Shown here: positions 23,454 through 31,724 of the stretch, piece by piece
Position numbering within the stretch: the stretch's first letter is position 1
Layout: each line of letters begins with the position of its first letter
Assembly (NCBI RefSeq): GCF_000317575.1
Contig: NC_019748.1
Location: 698,001 to 762,000 of the forward strand
DNA from: Stanieria cyanosphaera PCC 7437
GTDB taxonomy: Bacteria > Cyanobacteriota > Cyanobacteriia > Cyanobacteriales > Xenococcaceae
Direction: 5' to 3'
DNA length: 64,000 bases
Made by a program: the position numbers and the translations under genes
Notes under the pieces: generated by a model
Told to the model about the DNA's origin: nothing
Databases searched by the model: none
What the model saw: the letters and a program-made list of their open reading frames with translations, nothing else

Positions 23454-23722
23454 AGAGGAATTATCTTTCTCATCTTCTACTCATTATCCGTCTTGGGTAG
23501 ATTTAGTTTAAAGAAGCCTCATCACAGGTTCACTTTTGTTGGACGTGGGCATCTTACCTTAGCCCCTAGTCCGTATACGGATTACAGATTTTGGGACACT
23601 TGACTCTCTAGCTGTGAGACACCTCTGTTACCAGTGATGCCCCTTCGGGCAGGTACAACCTTGGCTACTAGGTTGGAGTCTTTCTTAGGGACTCACTCTT
23701 TAGGTGCGACTTCGGTTCGCAC

Positions 23723-23860
23723 CAGGCTGAAAACTATTGTAGCTTGTCTCTGAAGACAGCCCCTCCTCGATGCCTCGAAAAACTGCAAATAGTTAATTTT
23801 GTACACAATTTTCAGGTTGAATGTGTTAAAATGTGAAAGTTGTTAAATTAAAAATTGTAC
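23723..23860 (+). other. Left flank of TnpB element
   Basis: This segment lies between the intron's candidate 5' end and the tnpB start. It contains a small stem TGTCT-CTGA-AGACA (23749-23762 region) and a TTGTACACAA palindrome, followed by AT-rich sequence. Subterminal hairpins are usual at IS200/IS605 left ends, but the exact left boundary cannot be fixed without a second full copy. Confidence 0.35.
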
Positions 23861-25141
23861 ATGACTGAACGCGCCTATAAATATAGGTTTTACCCAACGC
23901 CAGAACAAGAAGAACTCTTGCATCGAACAATGGGCTGCGTTCGGTTGGTTTACAACAAAGCTTTGGCTGCTAGAACCGAATGATGGTATCAGCGACAAGA
24001 AAGGATTGGATATAGCGAAACTTCTTCGATGCTGACAGCTTGGAAAAAAGAAGAAGAACTTTCTTTCCTCAACGAAGTTAGTTGCGTTCCTCTCCAGCAA
24101 ACACTTCGCCATTTGAGCAAAGCGTTTGAAAATTTCTGGGCAAAACGAGCTAAGTATCCCAATTTCAAGAAGAAAAGAAATGGAGGTAATGCTGAATTTA
24201 CTCGATCTGCTTTCAAGTGGAAGGAAGGTAAACTGTGGCTTGCTAAGTGCAAAGAACCGTTGAATATAGTTTGGTCTAGATTGCTGCCGTCTGGTTGTAA
24301 TCCTTCCACTGTCACAGTCAAGCTTGAACCTTCGGGTAGATGGTTTATTTCGTTCTTGGTTGACGACCCAACAGTCAAGCCACTCCCTCCAACAAATAAA
24401 AATATTGGGTTGGATGCTGGTCAGACCAGCTTGGTCATTACTTCCGATGGCAAAAAAATTACTAACCCCGAGCATTTCAATAATAAATATCAAAAACTTA
24501 GAGCAGCGCAAAAGACACTTTCTCGAAGACAAAAAGGCTCTAAAAATAGAGAAAAAGCAAGAATTGCTGTAGCTAGAATTCAAGCTAAAATTGCTGATTC
24601 TAGAAAGGATTTTCTGCACAAGCTGACGACTCAATTGGTACGCGAAAATCAAGTAGTAGCAGTTGAGGATTTGGCTGTGCGGAATATGGTTAAGAATCGT
24701 TCTCTCGCTCGTAGTATTTCTGATGCTGGTTGGGGAGAATTGGTTCGACAACTTGAATACAAATGCCAGTGGCACGGTCGAGAACTGGTAAAAATTGACC
24801 GATGGTTTCCGTCGAGTAAACGATGTGGAAACTGTGGTTTTGTAATCGATAAATTGCCGTTGAATGTTAGAGAGTGGGAGTGTCCAGAATGTAATACTAC
24901 TCACGACCGAGACATCAACGCCAGTCGTAATATTTTGGCTGCGGGACTCGCAGTTACAGTCTGTGGAGCGAACGTAAGACCTGATAGACATAGCTCTAAA
25001 GGAGCGAGTGCGGTCTTGGGGAGGGGCTGTGACTCGAACCAAGTTCGAGTCCTTGTACGCCCCGTGGTTTCCCCCATGAGCAACTCGCGTAGGCAGTTGC
25101 AAAAACCCCGTAAGGGAAGGAAACAGAAACCTAAGTCGTGA
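23861..25141 (+). pseudogene. tnpB: TnpB (RNA-guided nuclease family), in-frame stop at codon 41
   Basis: The frame from ATG 23861 reads MTERAYKYRFYPTPEQEELL, a typical TnpB N-terminus, then an in-frame TGA at 23981-23983, and continues WYQRQERIGYSETSS to the stop at 25141 (426 codons). All RuvC catalytic residues are kept: Asp185 in NIGLDAG, Glu269 in VAVEDLAV and Asp351 in HDRDINASRNI. The zinc ribbon is CGNCG (322/325) and CPEC (341/344). A second start at 24029 would give a 370-residue protein without the first 56 residues, which form part of the RNA-binding fold. No TnpA is adjacent. A single-base change (e.g. CGA to TGA) explains the stop. Confidence 0.88.
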
Positions 25142-25200
25142 GTCTTAGGAATCCCCCTCTTCGCGAGGTAACGAGCGTTTAGCGGTGGGAGGATGTCAAT
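25142..25200 (+). ncRNA. Right end of the TnpB element, predicted 3' part of omega/reRNA
   Basis: After the tnpB stop come TAGGAATCCCCCTC, a stem around TTCGCGAGG, and the end GGTGGGAGGATGTCAAT. The relic at 829 ends with the same GGAGGATGTCAAT. In this family the guide RNA overlaps the tnpB 3' end and finishes at the right end; its guide is the first host sequence outside, here TAAAAAGACTTACTTAAC. The RNA is inferred from family knowledge. Confidence 0.55.
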
Positions 25201-25209
25201 TAAAAAGAC

Positions 25210-25665
25210 TTACTTAACTTGACAATAATCATTAATTCCAGAACTTAATTTTCTTTCCCATTCTCCAGCTAGTTTAACATCTGCCTGAGCAGCCTGAGCA
25301 GCTACTAAATTTCTACTTTCTCTTGCTTTAACTATGCTGTAAGTTGCTTCAGAGTTGGTACGATAAATTTTAACGAAATCACCTAAATAATGAAGAAGTT
25401 GAGGGTCTTTAATTGGCAAACTCTCCATCTTTTCTGCTGCTTTTGTCATTATTTCAGCAGCATTTAACCAATTTTTTATTTCATTGTTTTCTACTGATTT
25501 ATTAGTAATAATTTTTTTCGTTTCACTAGCTACACTATTAGCAAGAGTAATTATTTGTTCACACTGAGTATATTTATTTTCTTCACAACTAATCAAAAGA
25601 GAATGAATACTAAAAATAAATCCAATTAATAAATACTTATGGTAATAAATCTTGGTAAGATTCAT
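25210..25665 (-). CDS. Small putative lipoprotein
   Basis: 151 residues from ATG 25665. Met at 25683 is possible, but MNLTKIYYHKYLLIGFIFSI gives the better signal. A lipobox LLISC puts the lipidated Cys at 27. The mature part is helical, with Cys in QCEQII and NDYCQVK that could form a disulfide, and an Ala/Lys-rich end (NLVAAQAAQADVKLAGEWER). I do not recognise the family. It lies just outside the right end of the TnpB element, so the element inserted downstream of it (10 bases from its stop). Confidence 0.6.
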   Translation of the reverse strand: MNLTKIYYHKYLLIGFIFSIHSLLISCEENKYTQCEQIITLANSVASETKKIITNKSVENNEIKNWLNAAEIMTKAAEKMESLPIKDPQLLHYLGDFVKIYRTNSEATYSIVKARESRNLVAAQAAQADVKLAGEWERKLSSGINDYCQVK

Positions 25666-25702
25666 ATTCTCTAAATGTAGCAATTTTTAAATTGGTGCAG
25701 TA

Positions 25703-25800
25703 CACTTATCAGTTATCAGTTACTAATTACTAATTATGAAGGATGAATAATTAACCATTAACATAAGCGAAGCGCACTACCGTAGGTCTCAACTATTAAC
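25703..25800. repeat. Dispersed intergenic repeat
   Basis: TATCAGTTATCAGTTACTAA and TACTAATTATGAAGGATGAA then TAATTAACCATTAACATAAG: heptad-like units followed by the AATTAACCATTAAC block shared with the copies at 7153 and 9605. It fills the gap between the lipoprotein and galE. Confidence 0.5.
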
Positions 25801-25810
25801 AAAAAAAACT

Positions 25811-26809
25811 TTATCGATGGCGTTGTTGATGCCATTGCCATGCATCTTTAATAATACGTTGTAAATCTGGATATTGAGGATTCCAACCGAGGATACGCCT
25901 CGCTTTATCACTACTTCCCACCAAAATTGGTGCATCTCCAGCACGCCGTTGTGCTTCTACGACAGGGATATCTAGTTCTGTAATTTGTTTAGCAGTTTCA
26001 ATTACTTCCCTAACTGAAAAACCATTGCCATTACCCAAATTAAATACTTCGCTTTCTCCTCCTTCTAGTAAATATTTCAGTCCCAAAACATGAGCATCCG
26101 CTAAATCACTAACGTGAATATAATCTCTTACGGCTGTGCCATCAGGTGTATCATAATCTGTGCCAAAAATATAAAGATTTTCCCTTTTTCCTAAAGCAGT
26201 TAATAAAGCTAAGGGAATCAAGTGGGTTTCAGGTTGATGATCTTCACCTAAACAACCACTTGGATCTGCTCCTGAAGCATTAAAATAGCGAAAAGCTACC
26301 GACTTCAAACCATAAGCCTCATCAAAATCGGCTAAGATGCGCTCTACCATATCCTTACTTGCAGCATAGGGACTTAAAGGATTGTGGGGATGTTGTTCTG
26401 TCATCGGAATTTCTTGAGGCATCCCGTATACTGCACAAGTAGAAGAAAAAACAAACTTATTGACTCCTGCTGCAATCATTGCCTCTAGTAAATTGAGAGT
26501 ACTAGAAACATTATTACGATAATAGTCACCTGGTTGTTTAACTGATTCTCCTACCGCAATATAGGCTGCAAAGTGCATTACGGCAGCAATATTATGAGCA
26601 ACAAACAGTTGATCTAGTAAATTGCGATCGCTTGTATCGCCTACAATTAATTCAACTTTAACTACCTCCTCAATTAATTCCCGATGTCCATAAGATAAAT
26701 TGTCAAGGACAACTACGCCATAACCAGCTTGTTTAAGAGCTAAGGCTGCGTGAGAACCAATATAACCCGCACCGCCTGTTACTAAAATAGTAGGTTGATA
26801 AGGTGACAC
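25811..26809 (-). CDS. galE: UDP-glucose 4-epimerase
   Basis: 332 residues. The NAD-binding TGGAGYIGSH is at the N-terminus, followed by LDNLSYGH and HFAAYIAVGESV. The catalytic SSTCAVYG and YAASK (Tyr-x-x-x-Lys) are typical of short-chain extended dehydrogenases of the GalE type. FRYFNASGADP and RDYIHVSDLADAH complete the signature. It interconverts UDP-glucose and UDP-galactose for exopolysaccharide, lipopolysaccharide and galactolipid precursors. It lies 60 bp downstream of the polyprenyl synthase gene on the same strand. Confidence 0.94.
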   Translation of the reverse strand: MSPYQPTILVTGGAGYIGSHAALALKQAGYGVVVLDNLSYGHRELIEEVVKVELIVGDTSDRNLLDQLFVAHNIAAVMHFAAYIAVGESVKQPGDYYRNNVSSTLNLLEAMIAAGVNKFVFSSTCAVYGMPQEIPMTEQHPHNPLSPYAASKDMVERILADFDEAYGLKSVAFRYFNASGADPSGCLGEDHQPETHLIPLALLTALGKRENLYIFGTDYDTPDGTAVRDYIHVSDLADAHVLGLKYLLEGGESEVFNLGNGNGFSVREVIETAKQITELDIPVVEAQRRAGDAPILVGSSDKARRILGWNPQYPDLQRIIKDAWQWHQQRHR

Positions 26810-26870
26810 CCAAACTCCTTGAACTATTGCTTGAAGTTAACCAATCAATAATAAACCGATCTAGTCAGTC

Positions 26871-27842
26871 TTAGTATAGACGGCTAAGAACATAATCGGT
26901 AAGGTCTTTCAAGGCTTGAGCAGAAGGCGAAGGAGTTAGACAAGTTATACTTTGCAAAGCCATCTGAGCATGAGCAGTCGCTAATTGTCTAGCACGTTCA
27001 ATACCTTTACTTTCTTTAATAATAGTTAAGGCTTTTTCTAAATCTCCTTCTTCACTAAATTCTCTTTCAATTAAAGTTTCTAGATAGGGTTTTTCTTCAA
27101 GAGCATATAAAACTGGAGCAGTTATATGACCACTGGCTAAATCAGAACCTACTGGTTTACCTAAAACTTCTGTCGAACCAGTAAAATCGAAAATATCATC
27201 TACTATTTGAAAGGCTAAACCTAAATAACGACCATAATCGTATAAAGAGTCAGCTACTTCAGAAGCAACTTCACTTAACAAACCAGCAGCTTTAGCACTA
27301 TTGGCAATTAAAGAAGCAGTTTTATAATAACTTTTTTCTAAGTATTGTTCTATTGATAAATCACTATTGTATCTACTTAATCCCTGTAAAATTTCTCCTT
27401 CGGCAAAATCTCTAATGACTTCTGAGAGAAGTTTGACAACTTCTAGATTATCAAGATTGGCTAAATACCAAGAAGATTGAGCAAATAAAAAGTCTCCAGC
27501 TAAAACCGCAATTCGATTGTCAAATAAACTATTGACTGTAGGAACATTACGACGCAAATCAGCTTCGTCTACTACATCATCATGAACCAAACTAGCAGTA
27601 TGAATCATCTCCGTGATTTCTGCTAGGCGACGATGACGAGGAGTGATTTCTCGTTCTAACATGGTTGCCCGTGAAACCAACAAGACAACTGCTGGTCTAA
27701 CTCGTTTTCCTCCAGCGGAAAATAAATGTTCTGCTGCTGCACCCAAAATCGGGTGACGCGCACCAATTAGTTTTTTTAGGTTATCTGTCAAGATACGAAG
27801 ATCTGGATCAACAGGAGTAAATAAAGAAGTTGTTGATATCAT
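26871..27842 (-). CDS. All-trans polyprenyl (solanesyl-type) diphosphate synthase
   Basis: 323 residues. The first aspartate-rich motif is Asp88-Asp89-x-x-Asp92 (HDDVVDEADLRR), and the second is IVDDIFDFTGS near 215. KRVRP near the start and the GGKR-type loop are also present. The family condenses isopentenyl diphosphate onto allylic primers in the trans configuration. In cyanobacteria this subclass makes the solanesyl (C45) side chain of plastoquinone; the length call is inference from the family. It lies in the same-strand series amidase-murI-synthase-galE, though 745 bp separate it from murI. Confidence 0.88.
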   Translation of the reverse strand: MISTTSLFTPVDPDLRILTDNLKKLIGARHPILGAAAEHLFSAGGKRVRPAVVLLVSRATMLEREITPRHRRLAEITEMIHTASLVHDDVVDEADLRRNVPTVNSLFDNRIAVLAGDFLFAQSSWYLANLDNLEVVKLLSEVIRDFAEGEILQGLSRYNSDLSIEQYLEKSYYKTASLIANSAKAAGLLSEVASEVADSLYDYGRYLGLAFQIVDDIFDFTGSTEVLGKPVGSDLASGHITAPVLYALEEKPYLETLIEREFSEEGDLEKALTIIKESKGIERARQLATAHAQMALQSITCLTPSPSAQALKDLTDYVLSRLY

Positions 27843-28421
27843 TGCTGAGCCAAATTTGGCAATATAGTTAAGAAAGTTTACATAATCCTGTACTTATTTT
27901 AAGATAACCTCAGCTAAGAGCAAACTTTTGTTTTCTTTTTTGCTTGAGATTTAGATTGGAAAATATTGTTATAACTATACTTGATTGGTTTAATATTTTT
28001 AATTATTATGCTATCTTTTAATTATAGAAGTTTTAAGAAAATAGTAATAGTAAGGTAACTAGACGTAAGTAATTCTGAGTACCTGATAAAAGCAGCAAGT
28101 AAGATTACGAAATCAATACTCGCTAGTATGTGGTACGTAAGAAGATTTTTCGTAAGTGTTTCTCTTGGCTAATTGTTTACCAATCAGAATCACTGCTTTG
28201 CAGTTACCAAACTGGTTTACTCCTAGACTTAAAAGTCTAAAACGAATTAAAAAATCAACAACGGGTGTGAGAAAAAAATAGTAATTGCTTCAAGCTAATT
28301 ACTTAGTCTAGGCATCGGTAACTAAAATTATAGCCAAAGTTACTGATGTCCTATAATTGTGTGCCTATTTTTGATTGCCTTGAATTGTTAACCCTATAGC
28401 TTCAACCAGTTGTCTTGCCCC
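27843..28421. other. Intergenic region, no RNA gene recognised
   Basis: AT-rich, 579 bp. A small hairpin TAGACTT-AA-AAGTCTA occurs near 28232-28247. I see no tRNA, riboswitch or repeat. It should contain the promoter of the polyprenyl synthase (minus strand, right of 27842) and that of the small plus-strand frame at 28422. Confidence 0.4.
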
Positions 28422-28565
28422 ATGAATTACGGAGAACTCCCTGTACTGATTACCTGCCTTGCTGCATTTTATCTTATGAGTGTTTATGGCTTACTCAAGC
28501 TAGCCGAATTGCTACTCAAAAGTGACCGCTCTTCTCCTAAAGAAGTCGGAAAAGCTAATAATTAA
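28422..28565 (+). CDS. Possible 47-residue membrane microprotein
   Basis: A short frame (ATG 28422 to TAA 28565): MNYGELPVLI, then TCLAAFYLMSVYGLLKLAEL and LLKSDRSSPKEVGKANN. It has one good transmembrane helix (about 7-32) and a polar Lys/Ser-rich C-terminus, the layout of the many single-span small proteins that attach to photosynthetic or respiratory complexes. I cannot assign it to a named Psa, Psb, Pet or Ndh subunit. There is no Shine-Dalgarno site. It is convergent with murI, 22 bases apart. Coding is plausible from composition but unproven. Confidence 0.45.
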   Translation: MNYGELPVLITCLAAFYLMSVYGLLKLAELLLKSDRSSPKEVGKANN

Positions 28566-28587
28566 ATAATGATTTACTAAATTAGTA

Positions 28588-29424
28588 CTATTCCAATGGT
28601 TTAAGGGTCATCGGTGATAAAGATGACTCTTTTAAATACACCTTATCTACTTTAGGATAGTAACCCAACCACTGCCGAGACAAATGGGCAAATTGCTTAG
28701 GAGAACCACTTACACAAAAATGGGTAGGTAAAGGCAACTGATTATTTTTTAATCCCATTAAAGCTAGTTCTTTTTCCGCAGCAATTACAATATGTTCGGC
28801 AGGATCGACTATGTTAATTGTGCTAGGAATGATAGAACGAATAATTCCATCTAAATGTCGATAATGAGTACAACCGTAGACTAAAGTATCAATTTGTTTA
28901 TGTAACAAAGGCTGTAAATATCTTTGAGCTACTTGTCTGGTATAAGAAGAATAAATACGGTTTTGTTCAATTAGAGGCACAAATTCTGGACATCCTACTT
29001 GCCATACCTGTGCTGTTTGGTCGATTTCTTGAATAGCTTGACGATAAGCGTTACTAGCAGCCGTAGCAAGAGTCGCAATGACACCAATATTTTTTCCTTG
29101 TTGAACGGCAGCCCTAGCTCCAGGTAAAATCAAACCTAAGATAGGTATATTGTATTCTTCTCTTACTATTTCCAGGGCAAGAGCAGAACTAGTATTACAA
29201 GCCATAATGATCATTTTTACGCCCTGAGTTGACATCCAATCGAGAATGTCTCGGACAAATTGTAAAATTTCTTCTGGTGAGCGATTACCGTAAGGAAGTC
29301 TAGCTGTATCAGCAAAATAAAGAATTGATTCTTGTGGCATTTGCCGATAAATTTCTCTTAAAACCGTTAAACCACCGACACCACTATCAAACAAACCAAT
29401 ACGTAGACCTGAAGATTCTATCAT
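28588..29424 (-). CDS. murI: Glutamate racemase
   Basis: 278 residues. GLFDSGVGGLTVLR opens the fold. The catalytic pair of Cys residues is Cys76 in MACNTSSA and Cys185 in YGCTHY with His187. DTARLPYGNRS carries the substrate-binding Asp and Tyr/Gly residues. It makes D-glutamate for peptidoglycan. It follows the amidase gene on the same strand (83 bp), so peptidoglycan synthesis and remodelling genes sit together. Confidence 0.94.
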   Translation of the reverse strand: MIESSGLRIGLFDSGVGGLTVLREIYRQMPQESILYFADTARLPYGNRSPEEILQFVRDILDWMSTQGVKMIIMACNTSSALALEIVREEYNIPILGLILPGARAAVQQGKNIGVIATLATAASNAYRQAIQEIDQTAQVWQVGCPEFVPLIEQNRIYSSYTRQVAQRYLQPLLHKQIDTLVYGCTHYRHLDGIIRSIIPSTINIVDPAEHIVIAAEKELALMGLKNNQLPLPTHFCVSGSPKQFAHLSRQWLGYYPKVDKVYLKESSLSPMTLKPLE

Positions 29425-29507
29425 CGATTGTAATTAAAAAAAATATTAAGTTGATGAGTGAAAATTGAAGGAAAGTATATAACATTCATTAACTACAGTA
29501 AATCTAC

Positions 29508-31415
29508 TTATAGTTTGTTTTGTTTTAGATACTCTATAATGCCTCTAGCGATCGCTTGTGCCATTTGACTGCGATGATTGGGGTCACGAAGACGAGGAGC
29601 ATCTATTGCGCCAGTAACAAAACCGACTTCTACTAAAACCGCAGGCATAGCAGAATGTCTTAACACATAGAATCTAGCTCTGCGAATCCCGCGATCGCTA
29701 ATATTAACACTATTTAAAATACTCCAATGAATTACTTCTGCCAAACGACGACCATTTTCATAGTAGTAAGTTTCTAATCCATTAACATCGGGGCGACTAA
29801 GGTTGATCGCATTAGCATGAATACTAACAAATAAATCTGCTTTAATCTTGTTAGCATAATCTGTTCTGCCTTGGAGACTAACAAAATAATCGCTATCTCT
29901 AGTGAGTTTAACTTCTACTCCTTGTTCTTTAAGAATTTCAGCAACTTCTAGAGAAATAGGTAAAACAATATGTTTTTCTTGTAGACTACCAATTCCAATT
30001 GTGCCTGGGTCTTGTCCTCCATGTCCAGCATCAATAACTACTAGTGGTTTATCATGAGCAATTGGCGCAGTAGGTAAGGGACGAGCTTGAAGTGTAGGAG
30101 TTATTGTTCGTTCAGGCTGAGGTACATTGATAGTAGTAATAGTTTGCTCGGGAGGAAACAGAGGAGCATCATTAGGTGGCGGAGGAGCTAAACCTCTTTG
30201 AATAGGTAGAGCGACTAAGTTATTTTCTGGTTGATTTATTTCTCCTAAACGAATTCCCAATCTGGTAGTAACAAGAATTACGACACCAGAACTTTCTTGG
30301 CGAACAACCAGTTCAGATACAGGACTATCAGTTTGTAATAAAGGTCCATCAAAAGGTTCTGCTAATTCGGCATTATCAATTCTAATCTCATAAATGCCAT
30401 TGCTAGTTTGTTGAGTTCTAGCTGTAACATTTTGATTGGCACTAATTAAAAGTTGACTATCTCCATCAGTAAGTTCTACGGCATCGATAGTCGTTTTTCC
30501 TACAGATAAGGTTGTAGGAATTTTTTCACTACTACCAATAGCGGAGGAAACTCCGGCTCTAGGTACTATAATCAAACCTCTAATTCGACTAAAAGTAGCT
30601 AGCCAATCTGAGCTATCTTCACCTACTTTCAGACTAATTCTAGCTTGAGGAGGAGAAGTTGAAGTTTGAGTAAATTCTATCGCGCTGACTCCGTATTGAT
30701 TAACTGCTACTGCTTGATCGCTCAAATCTTGAGGTAGAATGATACCTTCTAAATCAAAATTAATTGCATCGCGGTCGCGACTTTTTTGAATATCATAGTT
30801 TCTATTACCATCAATACCAATAAAAAATCCATTGCGTGTCGCTGTTACATAAGAAGAATCAGTTACAGAGGTAACTTGCCTGGTAGCAGTTGAAGATGTA
30901 TCCGTTACAGAGGTAACTCTTCTGGTAGCAGTTGAAGAGGTAGAAGCAGGAATTGTGCTTAGGGCAACCGAAGGAACCTCAATTGACTGCCCTTGACTTG
31001 ATAAACGACTTACCCTAGACAAAGGTTCAATTCTAGGACTAGGAAAATCTACTGTCCATTGCGTGGCAGACAATCCCCGAAATTTAACTTCTTGAGGGTC
31101 GATAGTATATCCAGGAGCTAATTCTATTACAATACGAGTAGTGTTTTGATCAAATTGTCCTACACGAAGACTTCTGATTGTTCCACTATATTCTTCTTTA
31201 ACAGTCTTACTTCCTAGCGAAGTTGAAGGAAGATCGATTACTAAACGACTAGGATTAGCAAGTAACTGTGCTTTTGGTTGGATCGCTTCATCAGTAATAA
31301 ATACTAAATGATTTTCGTCTGCTTCAAATTCCCAAGACAATAATTTTCCCGCTTTTGCGGGGGAACAAAAGAGGAAAATACTTAAACAACTCAGTGCTAG
31401 CCAGTGAAATCTCAC
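29508..31415 (-). CDS. N-acetylmuramoyl-L-alanine amidase with AMIN domains (AmiC type)
   Basis: 635 residues. A signal peptide (1-22, MRFHWLALSCLSIFLFCSPA) is followed by an AMIN domain (about 27-130, ARLVIDLPS-type strands). A Thr/Ser-rich linker comes next, with an imperfect duplication (STATRRVTSVTDT / STATRQVTSVTDS at about 160-190), then a second AMIN-like region (about 200-400), a Pro-rich linker and the Amidase_3 domain (about 455-632). The zinc-site motifs are VVIDAGHGGQDPG, SIHANA and LVEVGFVTG. It cleaves the peptide stem from glycan strands at septa. In filamentous cyanobacteria AmiC enzymes drill septal nanopores; in other forms they act in cell separation. murI follows. Confidence 0.92.
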   Translation of the reverse strand: MRFHWLALSCLSIFLFCSPAKAGKLLSWEFEADENHLVFITDEAIQPKAQLLANPSRLVIDLPSTSLGSKTVKEEYSGTIRSLRVGQFDQNTTRIVIELAPGYTIDPQEVKFRGLSATQWTVDFPSPRIEPLSRVSRLSSQGQSIEVPSVALSTIPASTSSTATRRVTSVTDTSSTATRQVTSVTDSSYVTATRNGFFIGIDGNRNYDIQKSRDRDAINFDLEGIILPQDLSDQAVAVNQYGVSAIEFTQTSTSPPQARISLKVGEDSSDWLATFSRIRGLIIVPRAGVSSAIGSSEKIPTTLSVGKTTIDAVELTDGDSQLLISANQNVTARTQQTSNGIYEIRIDNAELAEPFDGPLLQTDSPVSELVVRQESSGVVILVTTRLGIRLGEINQPENNLVALPIQRGLAPPPPNDAPLFPPEQTITTINVPQPERTITPTLQARPLPTAPIAHDKPLVVIDAGHGGQDPGTIGIGSLQEKHIVLPISLEVAEILKEQGVEVKLTRDSDYFVSLQGRTDYANKIKADLFVSIHANAINLSRPDVNGLETYYYENGRRLAEVIHWSILNSVNISDRGIRRARFYVLRHSAMPAVLVEVGFVTGAIDAPRLRDPNHRSQMAQAIARGIIEYLKQNKL

Positions 31416-31724
31416 AATGTTTGCTCCTCACAGAAAGTATGCAACCGACTCTAAATGGTTTTAATTTTGACCCCGTAGAACTCTATAATATCCGCTCTCT
31501 AATCTCGATCAACAGGGACGTAAATATAAAGTTTTAAGTTTCAAGATTATCAAAGAAATATAAAGGTAATCACTTAGGCGAATCACAAGAGGAATTTAAT
31601 TAATTTCTGATGAACTTCGCCTAATTATGGTGTTATTCTCTAGTTTGATCTACTTTGCCAGAGCGGAGTTAAAATTTTTTCTCAGTTACAGTAGATTGAA
31701 TTGATATCCTTGGCAAATGGGAAA
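31416..31724. other. Intergenic region, nothing recognised
   Basis: 309 bp between the amidase (start side) and the antiporter stop. It should hold the amidase promoter on the minus strand. No hairpin with a T run, repeat or RNA gene was seen. Confidence 0.4.

Larger units (their letters stand above)
23044..23722 (-). mobile_element. Group II intron, internally deleted
   Basis: Read on the minus strand. Candidate 5' end GTGCG at 23722-23718, followed by structured sequence with domain I-III-like blocks (e.g. CCTAGTAGCCAAGG, GGTAAGATGCCCACGTCC). Then comes the C-terminal piece of the intron-encoded protein (23453-23127). Domain V is at 23118-23085: it opens GAGCCGAGTGC, has a GGAAAC-type region and closes GCTCGGTTC. 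A domain VI-like stem (GGGAGCAGCAATGCTCC) follows, ending near CCCGAC (23044). The reverse transcriptase part of the open frame is missing, so the intron cannot code its own mobility. Domain V and the protein fragment are firm; the exact ends and domain I-III assignment are inferred. Confidence 0.72.

Noticed and set aside
23843-25102. 419-residue minus-strand frame
   Set aside because: It is the complement of tnpB; codon pattern and amino-acid composition (Ser/Phe-rich) are those of an antisense frame, and the plus frame has RuvC and zinc motifs.
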